A program made the translations under genes and the position numbers. A DNA stretch of 55,455 bases, taken from contig WSXX01000041.1 in NCBI GenBank assembly GCA_009773515.1, positions 1-55,455 on the forward strand. The letters run 5' to 3'. Shown piece by piece: positions 41,865-51,051 of this stretch; within the stretch, counting starts at the first letter, position 1; each line of letters begins with the position of its first letter. Source of the stretch: Bacteroidota bacterium (GTDB lineage: Bacteria; Bacteroidota; Bacteroidia; Bacteroidales; Lentimicrobiaceae). The notes beneath the pieces were generated by a model, which made no database searches, was not told the DNA's origin, and worked only from the letters and a program-made list of their open reading frames with translations.

Positions 41865-43670
41865 CTAAGACTTCGAAATGGTAATTCCCATTTTTTGCAT
41901 CAGAAAGGTTGCGTTCAGGTTTCGTGCAATTCCTGGTTTCAGTTTATAATCAAAATGAAGTTCATCTCCGTTGATTTCAGCTTCAAAACTGTAATTGGTT
42001 ACAGCATCAGGAAATGATTTTTCAAGATTCCCCAATTCAAGATCGTGCGTGGCTATAAAACCGGAAGCGCCCAAACCAATCAGCTGGGTGAGCAATGCTT
42101 TTGATCCGGCTTGTTTATCAGCCGAATTTGTGCCTTTTAATATTTCATCAAGAAGAATAAACAACTCCTCTCCCCTGCCCAAACGATCGATCAGTTCTTT
42201 CAGTTTCAGCAATTCAGCATAAAAATAGGATTGATTTGAGCTCAGCGAATCGGTGGTGCGCAGACTTGTAAAAACCGGGGCAGGGTAACAGACAAAAGTC
42301 TTTGCACACACAGGAGCACCAGTCAGTGCCAATATCATATTTACGCCGATGGTGCGCAGATAGGTGCTCTTGCCCGCCATATTGGCGCCGGTTACCACAT
42401 TAAAATGACCGCGGTGCGTGAGCTGAATATCATTATTTACCCTAACCTTTTCCAGGATTAAAGGATGCCCTGCTTCCGTTGCTCTGACAGCAAATTCTTT
42501 ATTATTTATTTCAGGGAAAATAAATGAAGGGCTTGCGTACGAAAAAGCGCCAAGGCTTGCAATGGCTTCAGCTTTCGCCAGATTTTCAAACCACAAAGGC
42601 ACATATTCGCGATGCACATCCTGCCATTGTTCAAGGCGGCGCATCTGGCGGATATCCCACAACATCAGAAAATTAAGCACAAATCCAGCCAGAAAGTTCA
42701 AACGTGTATCGAGTGATGCAGTAATCCGGCCAAGCATCCGTATGCCACTTCCGGCAGAATGACCTCCGGAATTAAGATTCTGCTGCAGCTTCAGCAACAG
42801 CGGGCTGCTGAATGATTCTTCTTCCAACATTTTAAAACGATCGGCATATTTCCCAAACAGCTCAACCCTTCGGCTGAGCATAATGTGGCGACGATTAATT
42901 GCTTTGACGTAAAATCCGCAAAACCCGACAGGCATTAGCAAATACAGCAAAAACAACTGAGAAGTCAATACGCCGGTGATGAGCAGTGCAATGGCTGTCA
43001 ACGAAAAAACCGGAGTCAGCCAAACAGCAAGTCCAAAACCTTTTGACATGAACAGAGGCCGGAGATTCAGCCATTCGTATAGTGAGTCAAGGTCATTTGT
43101 GCTTTCATCAGCTACCATGCCGTGAGCGCGGAATTTTATACGCCAATCCGGCAGGGCAGCAAGTTCGCGCACTCCGGATTGTCTTTCAGTTATATGTCCG
43201 GCATTGGTTAATGGGTTGAGTAACCAATCCGCAAGAGTTTTTTTTGCAAGTGGAGTTGCTGTTCGGTTGAGCGCCTGAAACAGGGAGTGATCGCCAAAAA
43301 CATCAAGATCTGTTGAAAAAGTGTGGCTGTGATCGGCAAACACTGATCCGCCATCAAATGAAGTGTATATGCCTTTGCAGGCTTCAAGCTCCTGATTAAG
43401 AGCCAGAATGCAGGAATCATTAAAACGTTGTTTCCGGAGCATTCTTTCATGAAAAACAAGCAAAACAATGAACCCGGCAAATAAAACTGCTGCCGGCCAC
43501 CACCATATACTTGCGGAAACAAAAGCCATGATAGCCAAAGCCAATGCTCCGGCAAAAGCAATAAACCGACCTGCGGAAAAAAGTTTACCATTCTTCAGCA
43601 ACTTCTCCTGAAGCAGGAGAGATGCACTCAGCATGCTGTTGTATGTTTCTGAAACCATGGAAGTGCTCAC
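41865..43670 (-). CDS. MutS-related ATPase with transmembrane segments
   Basis: 601 aa. The C-terminal MutS ABC-ATPase has Walker A GANMAGKSTYLRT, Walker B ILLDEILKGTN and THDLELG. A lever/clamp helical domain precedes it (ALNRTATPLAKKTLADWLLN). Two hydrophobic segments near the N-terminus (about 36-80) and a second pair (about 215-250) predict membrane anchoring; the mismatch-binding domain I of MutS is absent. Such membrane MutS-like proteins occur in Bacteroidota and are not classical mismatch-repair enzymes. The start is GTG at 43670, overlapping the CYTH stop (GTGA); an ATG at 43658 is an alternative. Confidence 0.88.
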   Translation of the reverse strand: MSTSMVSETYNSMLSASLLLQEKLLKNGKLFSAGRFIAFAGALALAIMAFVSASIWWWPAAVLFAGFIVLLVFHERMLRKQRFNDSCILALNQELEACKGIYTSFDGGSVFADHSHTFSTDLDVFGDHSLFQALNRTATPLAKKTLADWLLNPLTNAGHITERQSGVRELAALPDWRIKFRAHGMVADESTNDLDSLYEWLNLRPLFMSKGFGLAVWLTPVFSLTAIALLITGVLTSQLFLLYLLMPVGFCGFYVKAINRRHIMLSRRVELFGKYADRFKMLEEESFSSPLLLKLQQNLNSGGHSAGSGIRMLGRITASLDTRLNFLAGFVLNFLMLWDIRQMRRLEQWQDVHREYVPLWFENLAKAEAIASLGAFSYASPSFIFPEINNKEFAVRATEAGHPLILEKVRVNNDIQLTHRGHFNVVTGANMAGKSTYLRTIGVNMILALTGAPVCAKTFVCYPAPVFTSLRTTDSLSSNQSYFYAELLKLKELIDRLGRGEELFILLDEILKGTNSADKQAGSKALLTQLIGLGASGFIATHDLELGNLEKSFPDAVTNYSFEAEINGDELHFDYKLKPGIARNLNATFLMQKMGITISKS

Positions 43671-44137
43671 TTATTCCAGTTTTTGAAAGGGTTAAGGGCC
43701 AATGCGGCATTTAAATAACGATCGTCACCGGTAATTTCATCGCCTACCCATTCTGGTTTATTGAAGTGAAAATCTGAATCTGGCAGTTCAATTTCTGCAA
43801 CCACCAATCCCAGATTATCGCCTGAAAATTCATCAACTTCCCAGCAAAGCTCCCCCTGAGGAATGCGGTAACGCAGCTTCTCAACCACCGATCCGACACA
43901 CAGATTCTCAAGCATAAAAACAGCATCTTCTTTGGGAATTACATATTCAAATTCATGCCTTGTTGTATCGTTTACTTTTGATTTTATGGTTACAAAGCTC
44001 TTTTCACCAGCCATTCTTACCCTGATTTCACGATCGGAGAAAATAGCAAGATAACCTTGCCGGTAGGAAATCGGATTCGCCAGCGACCTGTAACTGCTGT
44101 TCTTTACTAAAAACTTGCGTTCTATTTCAAGGGCCAT
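43667..44137 (-). CDS. CYTH-domain protein (triphosphate tunnel metalloenzyme)
   Basis: 156 aa. The diagnostic ExExK is present as EIERK at residues 4-8 (MALEIERKFLV), with further tunnel residues in EIRVRMAG, FVTIKSK and EFEYVIP. Family members hydrolyse inorganic triphosphate or thiamine triphosphate, or make cAMP; bacterial members of this size are mostly tripolyphosphatases. Its stop overlaps the start of the membrane MutS-like gene, so the two are coupled. No obvious metabolic reason for that pairing is known to me. Confidence 0.9.
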   Translation of the reverse strand: MALEIERKFLVKNSSYRSLANPISYRQGYLAIFSDREIRVRMAGEKSFVTIKSKVNDTTRHEFEYVIPKEDAVFMLENLCVGSVVEKLRYRIPQGELCWEVDEFSGDNLGLVVAEIELPDSDFHFNKPEWVGDEITGDDRYLNAALALNPFKNWNK

Positions 44138-44224
44138 AATATTTGCGGGAATTTGAATAAATGTTGATGTGTAGTGCCATACAATGACAGCATAAACATC
44201 AACTTTTTAACAATACGGGATTCA

Positions 44225-44342
44225 ATGTCGTTTAGTTAAGAAAAATTGTCTTCGACTCCGCTCAGACTGACAGTCATCCTGAGCGGAGTCGAAGGATACT
44301 TTTTCATTTTATATTCCATCCGAGGTCTTAACTAAACGACAT
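44225..44342. repeat. 118-bp MITE-like nested palindrome
   Basis: Terminal inverted repeats ATGTCGTTTAGTTAAG (44225-44240) and its reverse complement (44327-44342) enclose a second inverted pair, CTTCGACTCCGCTCAG (44250-44265) and CTGAGCGGAGTCGAAG (44279-44294). A left-end half-copy lies near 30962. No gene inside. This links the 16-mer repeat family to a defined element. Confidence 0.75.
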
Positions 44343-44434
44343 GGATGCGGGATTCCTTTTTTGTCCATCAAAAACTGAATGATTCTGCTTTGACAAAATT
44401 AGCGATTTCATCCATATTGTTCGGAGAGATGCAA

Positions 44435-44471
44435 TATAAAAGCCGGGCTAAAATCAACACTGTTTCCCGGC
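44435..44471 (-). terminator. Terminator of the hybrid histidine kinase
   Basis: GCCGGG (44442-44447) and CCCGGC (44466-44471) pair. On the minus strand the stem is followed by TTTTATATT. It lies 24 bp beyond the stop at 44495. Confidence 0.6.
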
Positions 44472-44494
44472 GAAAAGAAAGCCGGCGCATATTC

Positions 44495-46345
44495 CTATTT
44501 CAAACTGATATTGAAGTATTTAGCGATAAGAGTAATCACTTCATCATTTTTCAGCGGCTTTGAAATATAATCATTACAACCCGCGGCTAAGGCTTTTTCT
44601 CTGTCGCCCGACAACCCAAAAGCTGTTTGGGCAATAATAATCACCTCTTTATTCATCATACGGATTTGCCGTGTAGCTTCAAGACCATTCATCTCCGGCA
44701 TTTGAATATCCATAAATATCAGGTCAATATCAGGTTGGTCCCTAAAAATCGATACCGCCTCAGTACCTGTTCCTGCCCTGAGAATCTGGCTGGAGTAATC
44801 GTGCATTATAATCTTAAGGAGATCTTCCGAAACCTGGTCATCTTCGGCAATCAGGACTTTAATCTTTTTCTTTTGATTCAGGGGTTTCTGGATTCTAAAA
44901 CTGCTGGTTTGCGCCTCTTTAAACTTTTTATCGCAAATTTTACCCTTTATGTAAGGAAGAGTAAAATAAAAGCTTGTTCCTTTACCTTCAGCAGATTCAA
45001 GCCATATTGCACCGCCCAGAATATCGATGTAGGCTTTTGCTATTGACAAGCCCAGACCAGCGCCTTGTGCGGCTCGTCTGTCTTCAAGATCGGCCTGAAC
45101 GAATCTTTCAAAAATTGCTTCCTGTCTGTCAAGCGGAATTCCAATTCCGGTATCTGTGACAAAAAACTCCAGATTATCTCCTTTTTTCTTATATCCCAGC
45201 ACAATCGAACCCTCATCGCAAAACTTAATTGCATTCTTCACCAGATTGGTAAGAATTGCATAGAGTTTTTCGGAATCGGTTATTATTCCGGCATCATCAT
45301 CGGGCAGGGAATTAACAAATGAAAAACTGATTCCTTTTTCATTGGTTTCGGGTGAAAAAAATGAATGAATATCCTTAATCTGTTCATTTACATTGGTATT
45401 CGAACGCTTGCAGACGATAAGCCCTGCTTCTATCTTCGAAATATCTACAATATCGTTGATGATGTTCAACATGCGGGTACCACTCTTCTCAATAATTTCA
45501 ATATACTCATTCTGTTCAGCACCATTAAGCCGGACATGTTTGAGCAATTGAGCGAACCCAAGAATGCCATTCATTGGAGTGCGTATCTCGTGGCTCATGT
45601 TGGCAAGAAATGCGGTTTTAAGCCTGTCGCTTTCCTGGGCCTTCTCTTTGGCTTTTACCAGTTCTTTGGTTCGCTCATTTACAATTTCCTCAAGATTTCT
45701 GTTGATTTCCTCAATGCGAAGTTTCTCAGCATCAAGCTTTTGATTTAGCGAGAAGTTACGGCGTGCATAATATTCGATGTTATAAGCTGCAAACATCCCG
45801 ATAAGGTTAGCGCTTATAAAGAAAAAGTTATTGGTGATGAGCAACCATGCAGGAGTATCGGCATAAAAAATGGCTCCGGCATTATAAATCAAAAGAATTA
45901 ACCAACCAGCTATCGTTGCATAAAAAAATCTAAGCCTGATAAAAAAGTATTCTGCTGAGAGTACAAGCATCATTCCGGCATAATAAGTATAATTTTCAGG
46001 TACAAGCATTGTCATAATCGCAATGCCTGAACCACCAACCACTGTACTTAACAGCAGCAAAATCTGCCAGATATTTTTGAAATTTTTTGTAAAAGAAAGA
46101 AGCAAAACAACGATTAACAGTGGTATTACGAAGAAAAACCTTATATAATGAAATAGTCTGGCATATTCAGGGATAACTTGTGTATCAAGAAATGCAAAAG
46201 CACCATAAAGCGTTATAACGAAAGCGAATGAAAGTCTGAATTGTGTTAAAGAATCTGAAAAATACGTCTCTTTGAACAGGATTTCATCACGACCCGTAAA
46301 AGCCAGGGTTACCCTGTTGTAAATCATATCCTGACCTTTAGTCAT
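44495..46345 (-). CDS. Hybrid sensor histidine kinase with receiver domain
   Basis: 616 aa. Six hydrophobic segments (about 33-190) form a membrane sensor without a clear family. A coiled coil (about 195-240) leads into HisKA with His252 (LANMSHEIRTPMNG), then HATPase_c (about 360-470, DTGIGIPLDRQ, GAGLGLSIAKAY), and a C-terminal receiver with Asp546 (LIFMDIQMPEMNG) and Lys in GCNDYISKPLK. No output or HPt domain, so phosphate must pass to a protein encoded elsewhere. ATGs at 46345 and 46327 are both possible. A TAAATTTG -7 box (46406-46413, minus strand) lies upstream. It is a single-gene transcription unit. Confidence 0.9.
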   Translation of the reverse strand: MTKGQDMIYNRVTLAFTGRDEILFKETYFSDSLTQFRLSFAFVITLYGAFAFLDTQVIPEYARLFHYIRFFFVIPLLIVVLLLSFTKNFKNIWQILLLLSTVVGGSGIAIMTMLVPENYTYYAGMMLVLSAEYFFIRLRFFYATIAGWLILLIYNAGAIFYADTPAWLLITNNFFFISANLIGMFAAYNIEYYARRNFSLNQKLDAEKLRIEEINRNLEEIVNERTKELVKAKEKAQESDRLKTAFLANMSHEIRTPMNGILGFAQLLKHVRLNGAEQNEYIEIIEKSGTRMLNIINDIVDISKIEAGLIVCKRSNTNVNEQIKDIHSFFSPETNEKGISFSFVNSLPDDDAGIITDSEKLYAILTNLVKNAIKFCDEGSIVLGYKKKGDNLEFFVTDTGIGIPLDRQEAIFERFVQADLEDRRAAQGAGLGLSIAKAYIDILGGAIWLESAEGKGTSFYFTLPYIKGKICDKKFKEAQTSSFRIQKPLNQKKKIKVLIAEDDQVSEDLLKIIMHDYSSQILRAGTGTEAVSIFRDQPDIDLIFMDIQMPEMNGLEATRQIRMMNKEVIIIAQTAFGLSGDREKALAAGCNDYISKPLKNDEVITLIAKYFNISLK

Positions 46346-46644
46346 CGTTCGCGGCTATTTTATAATTCATTTGGGGATGCTTTTCTTTCAAAAATCAAAC
46401 TATACCAAATTTACAATTTTTACTATTAACATATATCTTATGTAAAAGTTTTTTTTACTGCATATTGAAAAATTACTACACTTCTTCCATTGCCATATAT
46501 TCCTGTTTTTCAATCATTTAAAATCTTTCTGCAAGAATTTACTTCCATATCCGGATTATTGTTTAGTTCCAGGATTCAAAAAATTCATCCTTCGACAGAA
46601 AAAATGTCACTTAAGCTGATCTGATTTTCACTGCTTTAAATAAT
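46346..46644 (-). promoter_or_regulatory. Intergenic region with -7 box for the hybrid kinase
   Basis: On the minus strand, 46413-46406 reads TAAATTTG, a TAnnTTTG box about 60 nt before the ATG at 46345. The rest is AT-rich, and I see no gene or repeat. Confidence 0.5.
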
Positions 46645-46674
46645 AAAACAACAAAGCCCGGAAAACCGGGCTTT
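46645..46674 (-). terminator. Terminator of the S46 peptidase gene
   Basis: AAAGCCCGG (46653-46661) pairs with CCGGGCTTT (46666-46674) around a 4-nt loop. On the minus strand GTTGTTTTATTATT follows. It lies about 30 bp beyond the stop at 46705. Confidence 0.8.
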
Positions 46675-46704
46675 GAAATAAAACGTATAAGAAAACCTGC
46701 TGAA

Positions 46705-48918
46705 TTAATTTACAACTTCAGCTTCTGCAGGCATACTTTCAGATGCAACACCTTCTTTTACTTTTGCACGTTTCGGAACAATGCTCAACTCGTTGATGAT
46801 GTTTCTGGCACCGGCATATTTGTCGATGATAAACAACACATAACGAATATCAACACTGATGGTGCGTTGCAATTCGGGTTCGAATGCAATATCACCGCTC
46901 ATTGCTTCCCAGTTGCCGTCGAATGCAAGCCCGATGAGTTCACCTTTGCCATTCAGCACAGGGCTGCCTGAATTTCCTCCGGTAATATCGGTTGTAGAAA
47001 GAAAAGCTACCGGCATTTCACCGTTTTCCATTGCATAAGGACCAAAGTCTTTCTTTGCGTACAACTCCTTAAGCTTTGCAGGAACAACAAACTCCCAGTT
47101 ATCCGGGTCTTCTTTTTCCATTATGCCTTTCATGGTTGTTACATAGTTGTAATGAACTGCATCGGCCGGATAATAATCAAGTACTTTTCCGTAAGTAACC
47201 CTCATGGTTGAGTTTGCATCAGGATAGAACTTGCGGTCAGGCTGCATTTCGCGAAGTCCGGCTACAAATAAACGGTTGCTGCGTGCAAGGGTTTCACTTG
47301 GTTTTTCCAGGTTTTTCTGATTTTCGCGATATTGCTCCATAAAGGCACTAACGAGTGAAAAAGCAGGATCTTTCTCAATTACTTTTGAAGACGGCTTGCT
47401 GAGGAATGCCTCCACTTTTTCAGGTGTTGCAAAAACAGATTTTGCGAAAATCCGCTCCGCTATTTTATTAAAATCGCCTTTATTTTTTGCAACCAGCTTT
47501 CTGAACGATTCAGGCTGCTGAGCCACCGGAACATTCTCGTAATACATCTGCAACATGGCAGTCAGCAATTTAACATCGGTTGGCTGATTGTAATTTTTGA
47601 AATGACGATCAGCAGCTTTACGCAGATTTTCCTGCATACGTGCAATTTTTGCAGCATCAGGTTTTTCAGCTTTAAGTTCAGCAGCCAATCCTGAAAAAGA
47701 CTGAGCGAGGCTCATAATTTCACCACCTCTGATGACAGATTCAACATAATACCAGCGTTGAAGCGTATAATCACTCATTACCTTGTACACGTTTTCAATG
47801 TCACTTAGTACATTACCGTATTTTGCTTTCCGGTCAGGATCAGCATTCACCCAGGCAGCAAAATCGGCTTCAATTTTTTGTTTGTCTTCATAAACCTTGA
47901 GGCGTTTTAGTCCACGGGTTTGCCCGATAAAGTATTTCCAGTAATTGGAAATTCCTGCGTACTTTGATGCATATTTGATACCAACTTCACGGTCTGCATC
48001 CATATCCTGGCGCATAATGGCCAGTTTCTTTTCGCGGATTTTTACAATGGTAGGATTGCTCAGGTTTATGGCAAGGTTTACTCCATAAGAAGTAAGATAG
48101 CGGTCGGTTCCGCCGGGATATCCCATAATCATTGCAAAATCGCCTTTCTCGTATCCATCAATTGATACCGGCAGATGATGTTTGGGTTTGAGAGGAACAT
48201 TGTCAGTTGAAAATTCTGCAGGTTTGCCTTCGGCATTAGCATAAACGCGGAAAAGTGCAAAATCGCCGGTATGGCGTGGCCACATCCAGTTGTCGGTATC
48301 GGCTCCGAATTTCCCGATGGATGAAGGAGGCGCACCTACAAGTCTTACATCGCGATATACTTCGTAAACAAACAGATAGAATTCATTGCCATGGAAGAAA
48401 CTTGCTACCCTTGCCTGATAACCATTGTCCTTTGAGGCTTCATCCTGAATGACTTTTGAAAGTTCGGCAATCTTTGCATTTCTGTCTGTCTCACTCATCT
48501 GATCGTTAAGCTGATCAAGAATCCGTTTTGAAACATCTTCGATTCTTACCAGAAAACGAGCCGTCAAACCTTCATTCGGGAGCTCCTCTTTAAGATTCAT
48601 GGCCCAAAAACCATTGGCAAGGTAATCGTTCTCAACAGTACTGTGAGACTGAATATTTCCATATCCGCAATGGTGGTTGGTAAGTATCAGTCCCTGACTG
48701 CTGATCAGTTCACCAGTACAACCGTTGCCAAATTGAATTATTGCATCTTTCAGACTGGAATTGTTTACACTATAGATTTCTTCTGCAGTAAGTTTAAGAC
48801 CTTCTTTTTGCATGTCCACATGGTTAAGCCGGTCGATCAGAAGAGGAAGCCACATGCCCTCATCGGCTTTCGCCAGAAATGACGACAGCAGAAAGAACAG
48901 GATAATCAGTTTTTTCAT
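46705..48918 (-). CDS. S46-family dipeptidyl-peptidase, DPP7-like
   Basis: 737 aa. A signal peptide (about 1-18) leads into the S46 chymotrypsin-like double beta-barrel with catalytic His in TNHHCGYG (about residue 83), Asp in the TDNWMWPRHTGDF region, and Ser650 in GGNSGSP. The inserted helical domain (about 280-560) closes over the N-terminus of substrates. Eighteen residues after the Ser is Gly668 (LAFDGNW). From memory, Gly at this place marks DPP7 (hydrophobic P1) and Arg marks DPP11 (acidic P1), so DPP7-like specificity is inferred. It takes dipeptides from peptides in the periplasm. No T9SS tail. ManC-type gene lies 20 bp upstream. Confidence 0.92.
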   Translation of the reverse strand: MKKLIILFFLLSSFLAKADEGMWLPLLIDRLNHVDMQKEGLKLTAEEIYSVNNSSLKDAIIQFGNGCTGELISSQGLILTNHHCGYGNIQSHSTVENDYLANGFWAMNLKEELPNEGLTARFLVRIEDVSKRILDQLNDQMSETDRNAKIAELSKVIQDEASKDNGYQARVASFFHGNEFYLFVYEVYRDVRLVGAPPSSIGKFGADTDNWMWPRHTGDFALFRVYANAEGKPAEFSTDNVPLKPKHHLPVSIDGYEKGDFAMIMGYPGGTDRYLTSYGVNLAINLSNPTIVKIREKKLAIMRQDMDADREVGIKYASKYAGISNYWKYFIGQTRGLKRLKVYEDKQKIEADFAAWVNADPDRKAKYGNVLSDIENVYKVMSDYTLQRWYYVESVIRGGEIMSLAQSFSGLAAELKAEKPDAAKIARMQENLRKAADRHFKNYNQPTDVKLLTAMLQMYYENVPVAQQPESFRKLVAKNKGDFNKIAERIFAKSVFATPEKVEAFLSKPSSKVIEKDPAFSLVSAFMEQYRENQKNLEKPSETLARSNRLFVAGLREMQPDRKFYPDANSTMRVTYGKVLDYYPADAVHYNYVTTMKGIMEKEDPDNWEFVVPAKLKELYAKKDFGPYAMENGEMPVAFLSTTDITGGNSGSPVLNGKGELIGLAFDGNWEAMSGDIAFEPELQRTISVDIRYVLFIIDKYAGARNIINELSIVPKRAKVKEGVASESMPAEAEVVN

Positions 48919-48938
48919 CGTAAGTTTAAGTTTGGTTA

Positions 48939-50027
48939 TTAAATGTATTTTTCTCCTTTTTCAATCAAAACGTCATTCACAAACTGCCTGATCTGCTGTT
49001 CGTCACCTTTTCGGCAAATCAGCAATATGTCATTGTCTTCCACCACAATATAATCATCGAGGCCATGTAATACAACCAACTTATCCTTTGGCATATTTAC
49101 AATACAGTTGCTGCTTTCGTAAAGCATCACATTATTTCCGACAACGGCATTCCCTTTTTCACTTTTTTGACGGGTATCATAAAGAGAGCCCCAGGTACCA
49201 AGATCGCTCCATCCGAAATCAGAAGCCAGCACGTATACATTGTCAGCTTTTTCCATCACACCATAGTCAATCGAAATGCTTTTGCACACGGAGTATGTCT
49301 GCTGGATAAAAGCATCCTCATCGGCAGAAGCATATTTGCCGATTCCGGCTCTGAACAAATGATCTACATCGGGAAGGTGTTTGTTAAAAGCTGCGAGTAT
49401 GGTTTTCAGTCTCCAGATAAAAATGCCGGAGTTCCAGAGGAAATCACCACTTGCAAGAAATTGGGTAGCCATTTCAAGTTGTGGTTTTTCGGTGAATGTT
49501 TTCACCTTCTTAATCCGCTGATCTGATTCGCAACCCAGGTTGTCGTCATACTGAATATAACCGTATCCGGTGTCGGGGCGACTTGGCCTGATACCCAAAG
49601 TGAGCAGCCAGTCATTATCTGCAGAAGCTTTAAGTGCAGCGGTAATTACTTCTGTAAAAACATCTTCTTTCAGGATTATATGATCGGAAGGTGCAACAAC
49701 TATGTTTGCATCCGGGTTTCTTTGCAGAATGCGGTAATTTGCATAAGCGATGCAAGGAGCTGTATTTCGCCGTGCAGGTTCGCAAAGCACTTGTTCTTCG
49801 CTCACAGGCAATTGATCAAGTACCTGCTTTTTGTAAATTTCGTTGGTAACAATATAAATATTCCCGGTCGGGCATATTTTGGAAAACCTTCGGAAGGTAC
49901 TCTGTATCAGGGTTTCTCCGGTTCCCAGAATATCAATAAACTGTTTAGGGTGGTTTTGTCGGCTCATGGGCCAAAACCTTGCACCGACGCCGCCGGCCAT
50001 TATAATACAGAAGTTGTTCTGATTCAT
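48939..50027 (-). CDS. manC: Mannose-1-phosphate guanylyltransferase
   Basis: 362 aa. The nucleotidyltransferase signature GGVGARFWPMSRQNHPKQF occurs at residues 12-30, with VAPSDHIILK, FTEKP and WNSGIFIW further on. It makes GDP-mannose from GTP and mannose-1-phosphate for surface polysaccharides and glycoproteins. It lacks the C-terminal phosphomannose isomerase domain of bifunctional enzymes, so the gene is the single-function type. No glycan-biosynthesis cluster is around it. It precedes the S46 peptidase with only a 20-bp gap and they may be cotranscribed. Confidence 0.92.
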   Translation of the reverse strand: MNQNNFCIIMAGGVGARFWPMSRQNHPKQFIDILGTGETLIQSTFRRFSKICPTGNIYIVTNEIYKKQVLDQLPVSEEQVLCEPARRNTAPCIAYANYRILQRNPDANIVVAPSDHIILKEDVFTEVITAALKASADNDWLLTLGIRPSRPDTGYGYIQYDDNLGCESDQRIKKVKTFTEKPQLEMATQFLASGDFLWNSGIFIWRLKTILAAFNKHLPDVDHLFRAGIGKYASADEDAFIQQTYSVCKSISIDYGVMEKADNVYVLASDFGWSDLGTWGSLYDTRQKSEKGNAVVGNNVMLYESSNCIVNMPKDKLVVLHGLDDYIVVEDNDILLICRKGDEQQIRQFVNDVLIEKGEKYI

Positions 50028-50078
50028 ATTGTAAGAGTTTGGTTGGTCAATTTTTAAAGATTCTGCGTTTTGGTAAAA

Positions 50079-50714
50079 TTATATATTTCCTGATAAATCT
50101 CCTAATGGATTAATTTCTGCCATCGGACTAAACAAATAAATTCTTTTGTTATTCAGGCATTCACATCTGAATCTTTTACGCAATTTCCGGCCTTTAACAA
50201 AAACCCTTCCGTCAGGCAATGAAAAATGAGTGTTTTCAGGAATCTCGGTTATCAGGGTGACATCCCGCGGATGATCGAATGATTTCAGCAAAGTGGCCAG
50301 TGGTTGATTGGCCATGCTTGAAGCTGCCGGATTGTTGAGGTATTGCCCGAAAACCTGAACAAACGTTTCATCGAGATTCTCATTTTCAAGAAAAGGCAAT
50401 GCTATCCTGCGATAAGCGGCTTTCCACTCATTGCCATGAGGCAGTAATCTCTTTCTGGATTTGAAAAAGATATCGGCATGTGCCATTTCATGAAGCAGGG
50501 TTACCAGAAAACTGTAGGAGTTCAGGTCGTGATTAATCGAAATTACAGGAGGAACCATAGCTCCTCTGTTACGAAAATCGCCAAGCTTTGAACGTCTGCT
50601 TCGCGAAATCCGTAAAATCACATGATTCTGACCAAACCATTCAGAAACAGGTCCGGCACACCCATGAGGAAGGTATTTATCAAGCGCCTGCCCAAGCGTT
50701 TTACTTTTGTTCAT
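50079..50714 (-). CDS. SprT-like zinc metallopeptidase domain protein
   Basis: 211 aa from the ATG at 50714 (MNKSKTLGQALDKYLP); longer frames overlap the upstream lipoprotein gene. HEMAH at residues 75-79 (TLLHEMAHADIFF) is the HExxH zinc site, followed by HGNEWKAAYRR as in SprT-like proteins. The C-terminus has only a partial zinc-ribbon-like segment (FRCECLNNKRIYLF). Eukaryotic SPRTN cuts DNA-protein crosslinks; bacterial members are poorly understood. It overlaps the small lipoprotein gene by 14 bp. Confidence 0.85.
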   Translation of the reverse strand: MNKSKTLGQALDKYLPHGCAGPVSEWFGQNHVILRISRSRRSKLGDFRNRGAMVPPVISINHDLNSYSFLVTLLHEMAHADIFFKSRKRLLPHGNEWKAAYRRIALPFLENENLDETFVQVFGQYLNNPAASSMANQPLATLLKSFDHPRDVTLITEIPENTHFSLPDGRVFVKGRKLRKRFRCECLNNKRIYLFSPMAEINPLGDLSGNI

Positions 50715-50886
50715 TGTAGCTGAGCACACTTTTTGAGCTGGCATCATGTTTATAACAGCCGCAATCGCGGAATCGTTTACCGCTCTTATATTTGTTCTGC
50801 TTGTAAGCAGGGGCCGAACATGAAGCAACAATCACCAGAAGAAGGAGTGCAACAACTGCCTGAATTGTGTTTTTTCTATTTACCAT
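50701..50886 (-). CDS. Small lipoprotein
   Basis: 61 aa. A short basic start and hydrophobic stretch lead to a lipobox (LLLVIVASC) with the lipidated Cys near residue 23. A short Lys-rich tail contains CGCYKH, two closely spaced cysteines. Its stop lies inside the start region of the SprT-like gene (14-bp overlap). Function unknown; the clear lipobox makes a real gene likely. Confidence 0.65.
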   Translation of the reverse strand: MVNRKNTIQAVVALLLLVIVASCSAPAYKQNKYKSGKRFRDCGCYKHDASSKSVLSYNEQK

Positions 50887-51051
50887 GAATTGAGTTCCTT
50901 TGCGTGCCCAAAAATAATAAATCCTGCCATGTAAGCGAGGAAATCGGCAGAATAATTAAAAGTATCTTAAGGAACAGGCTATAAAATCAACCTTTAAAAT
51001 GTTTCTGAAACGCAGGCTGATCAGGCATAGTAATGCGGAAAGGATGCGATT

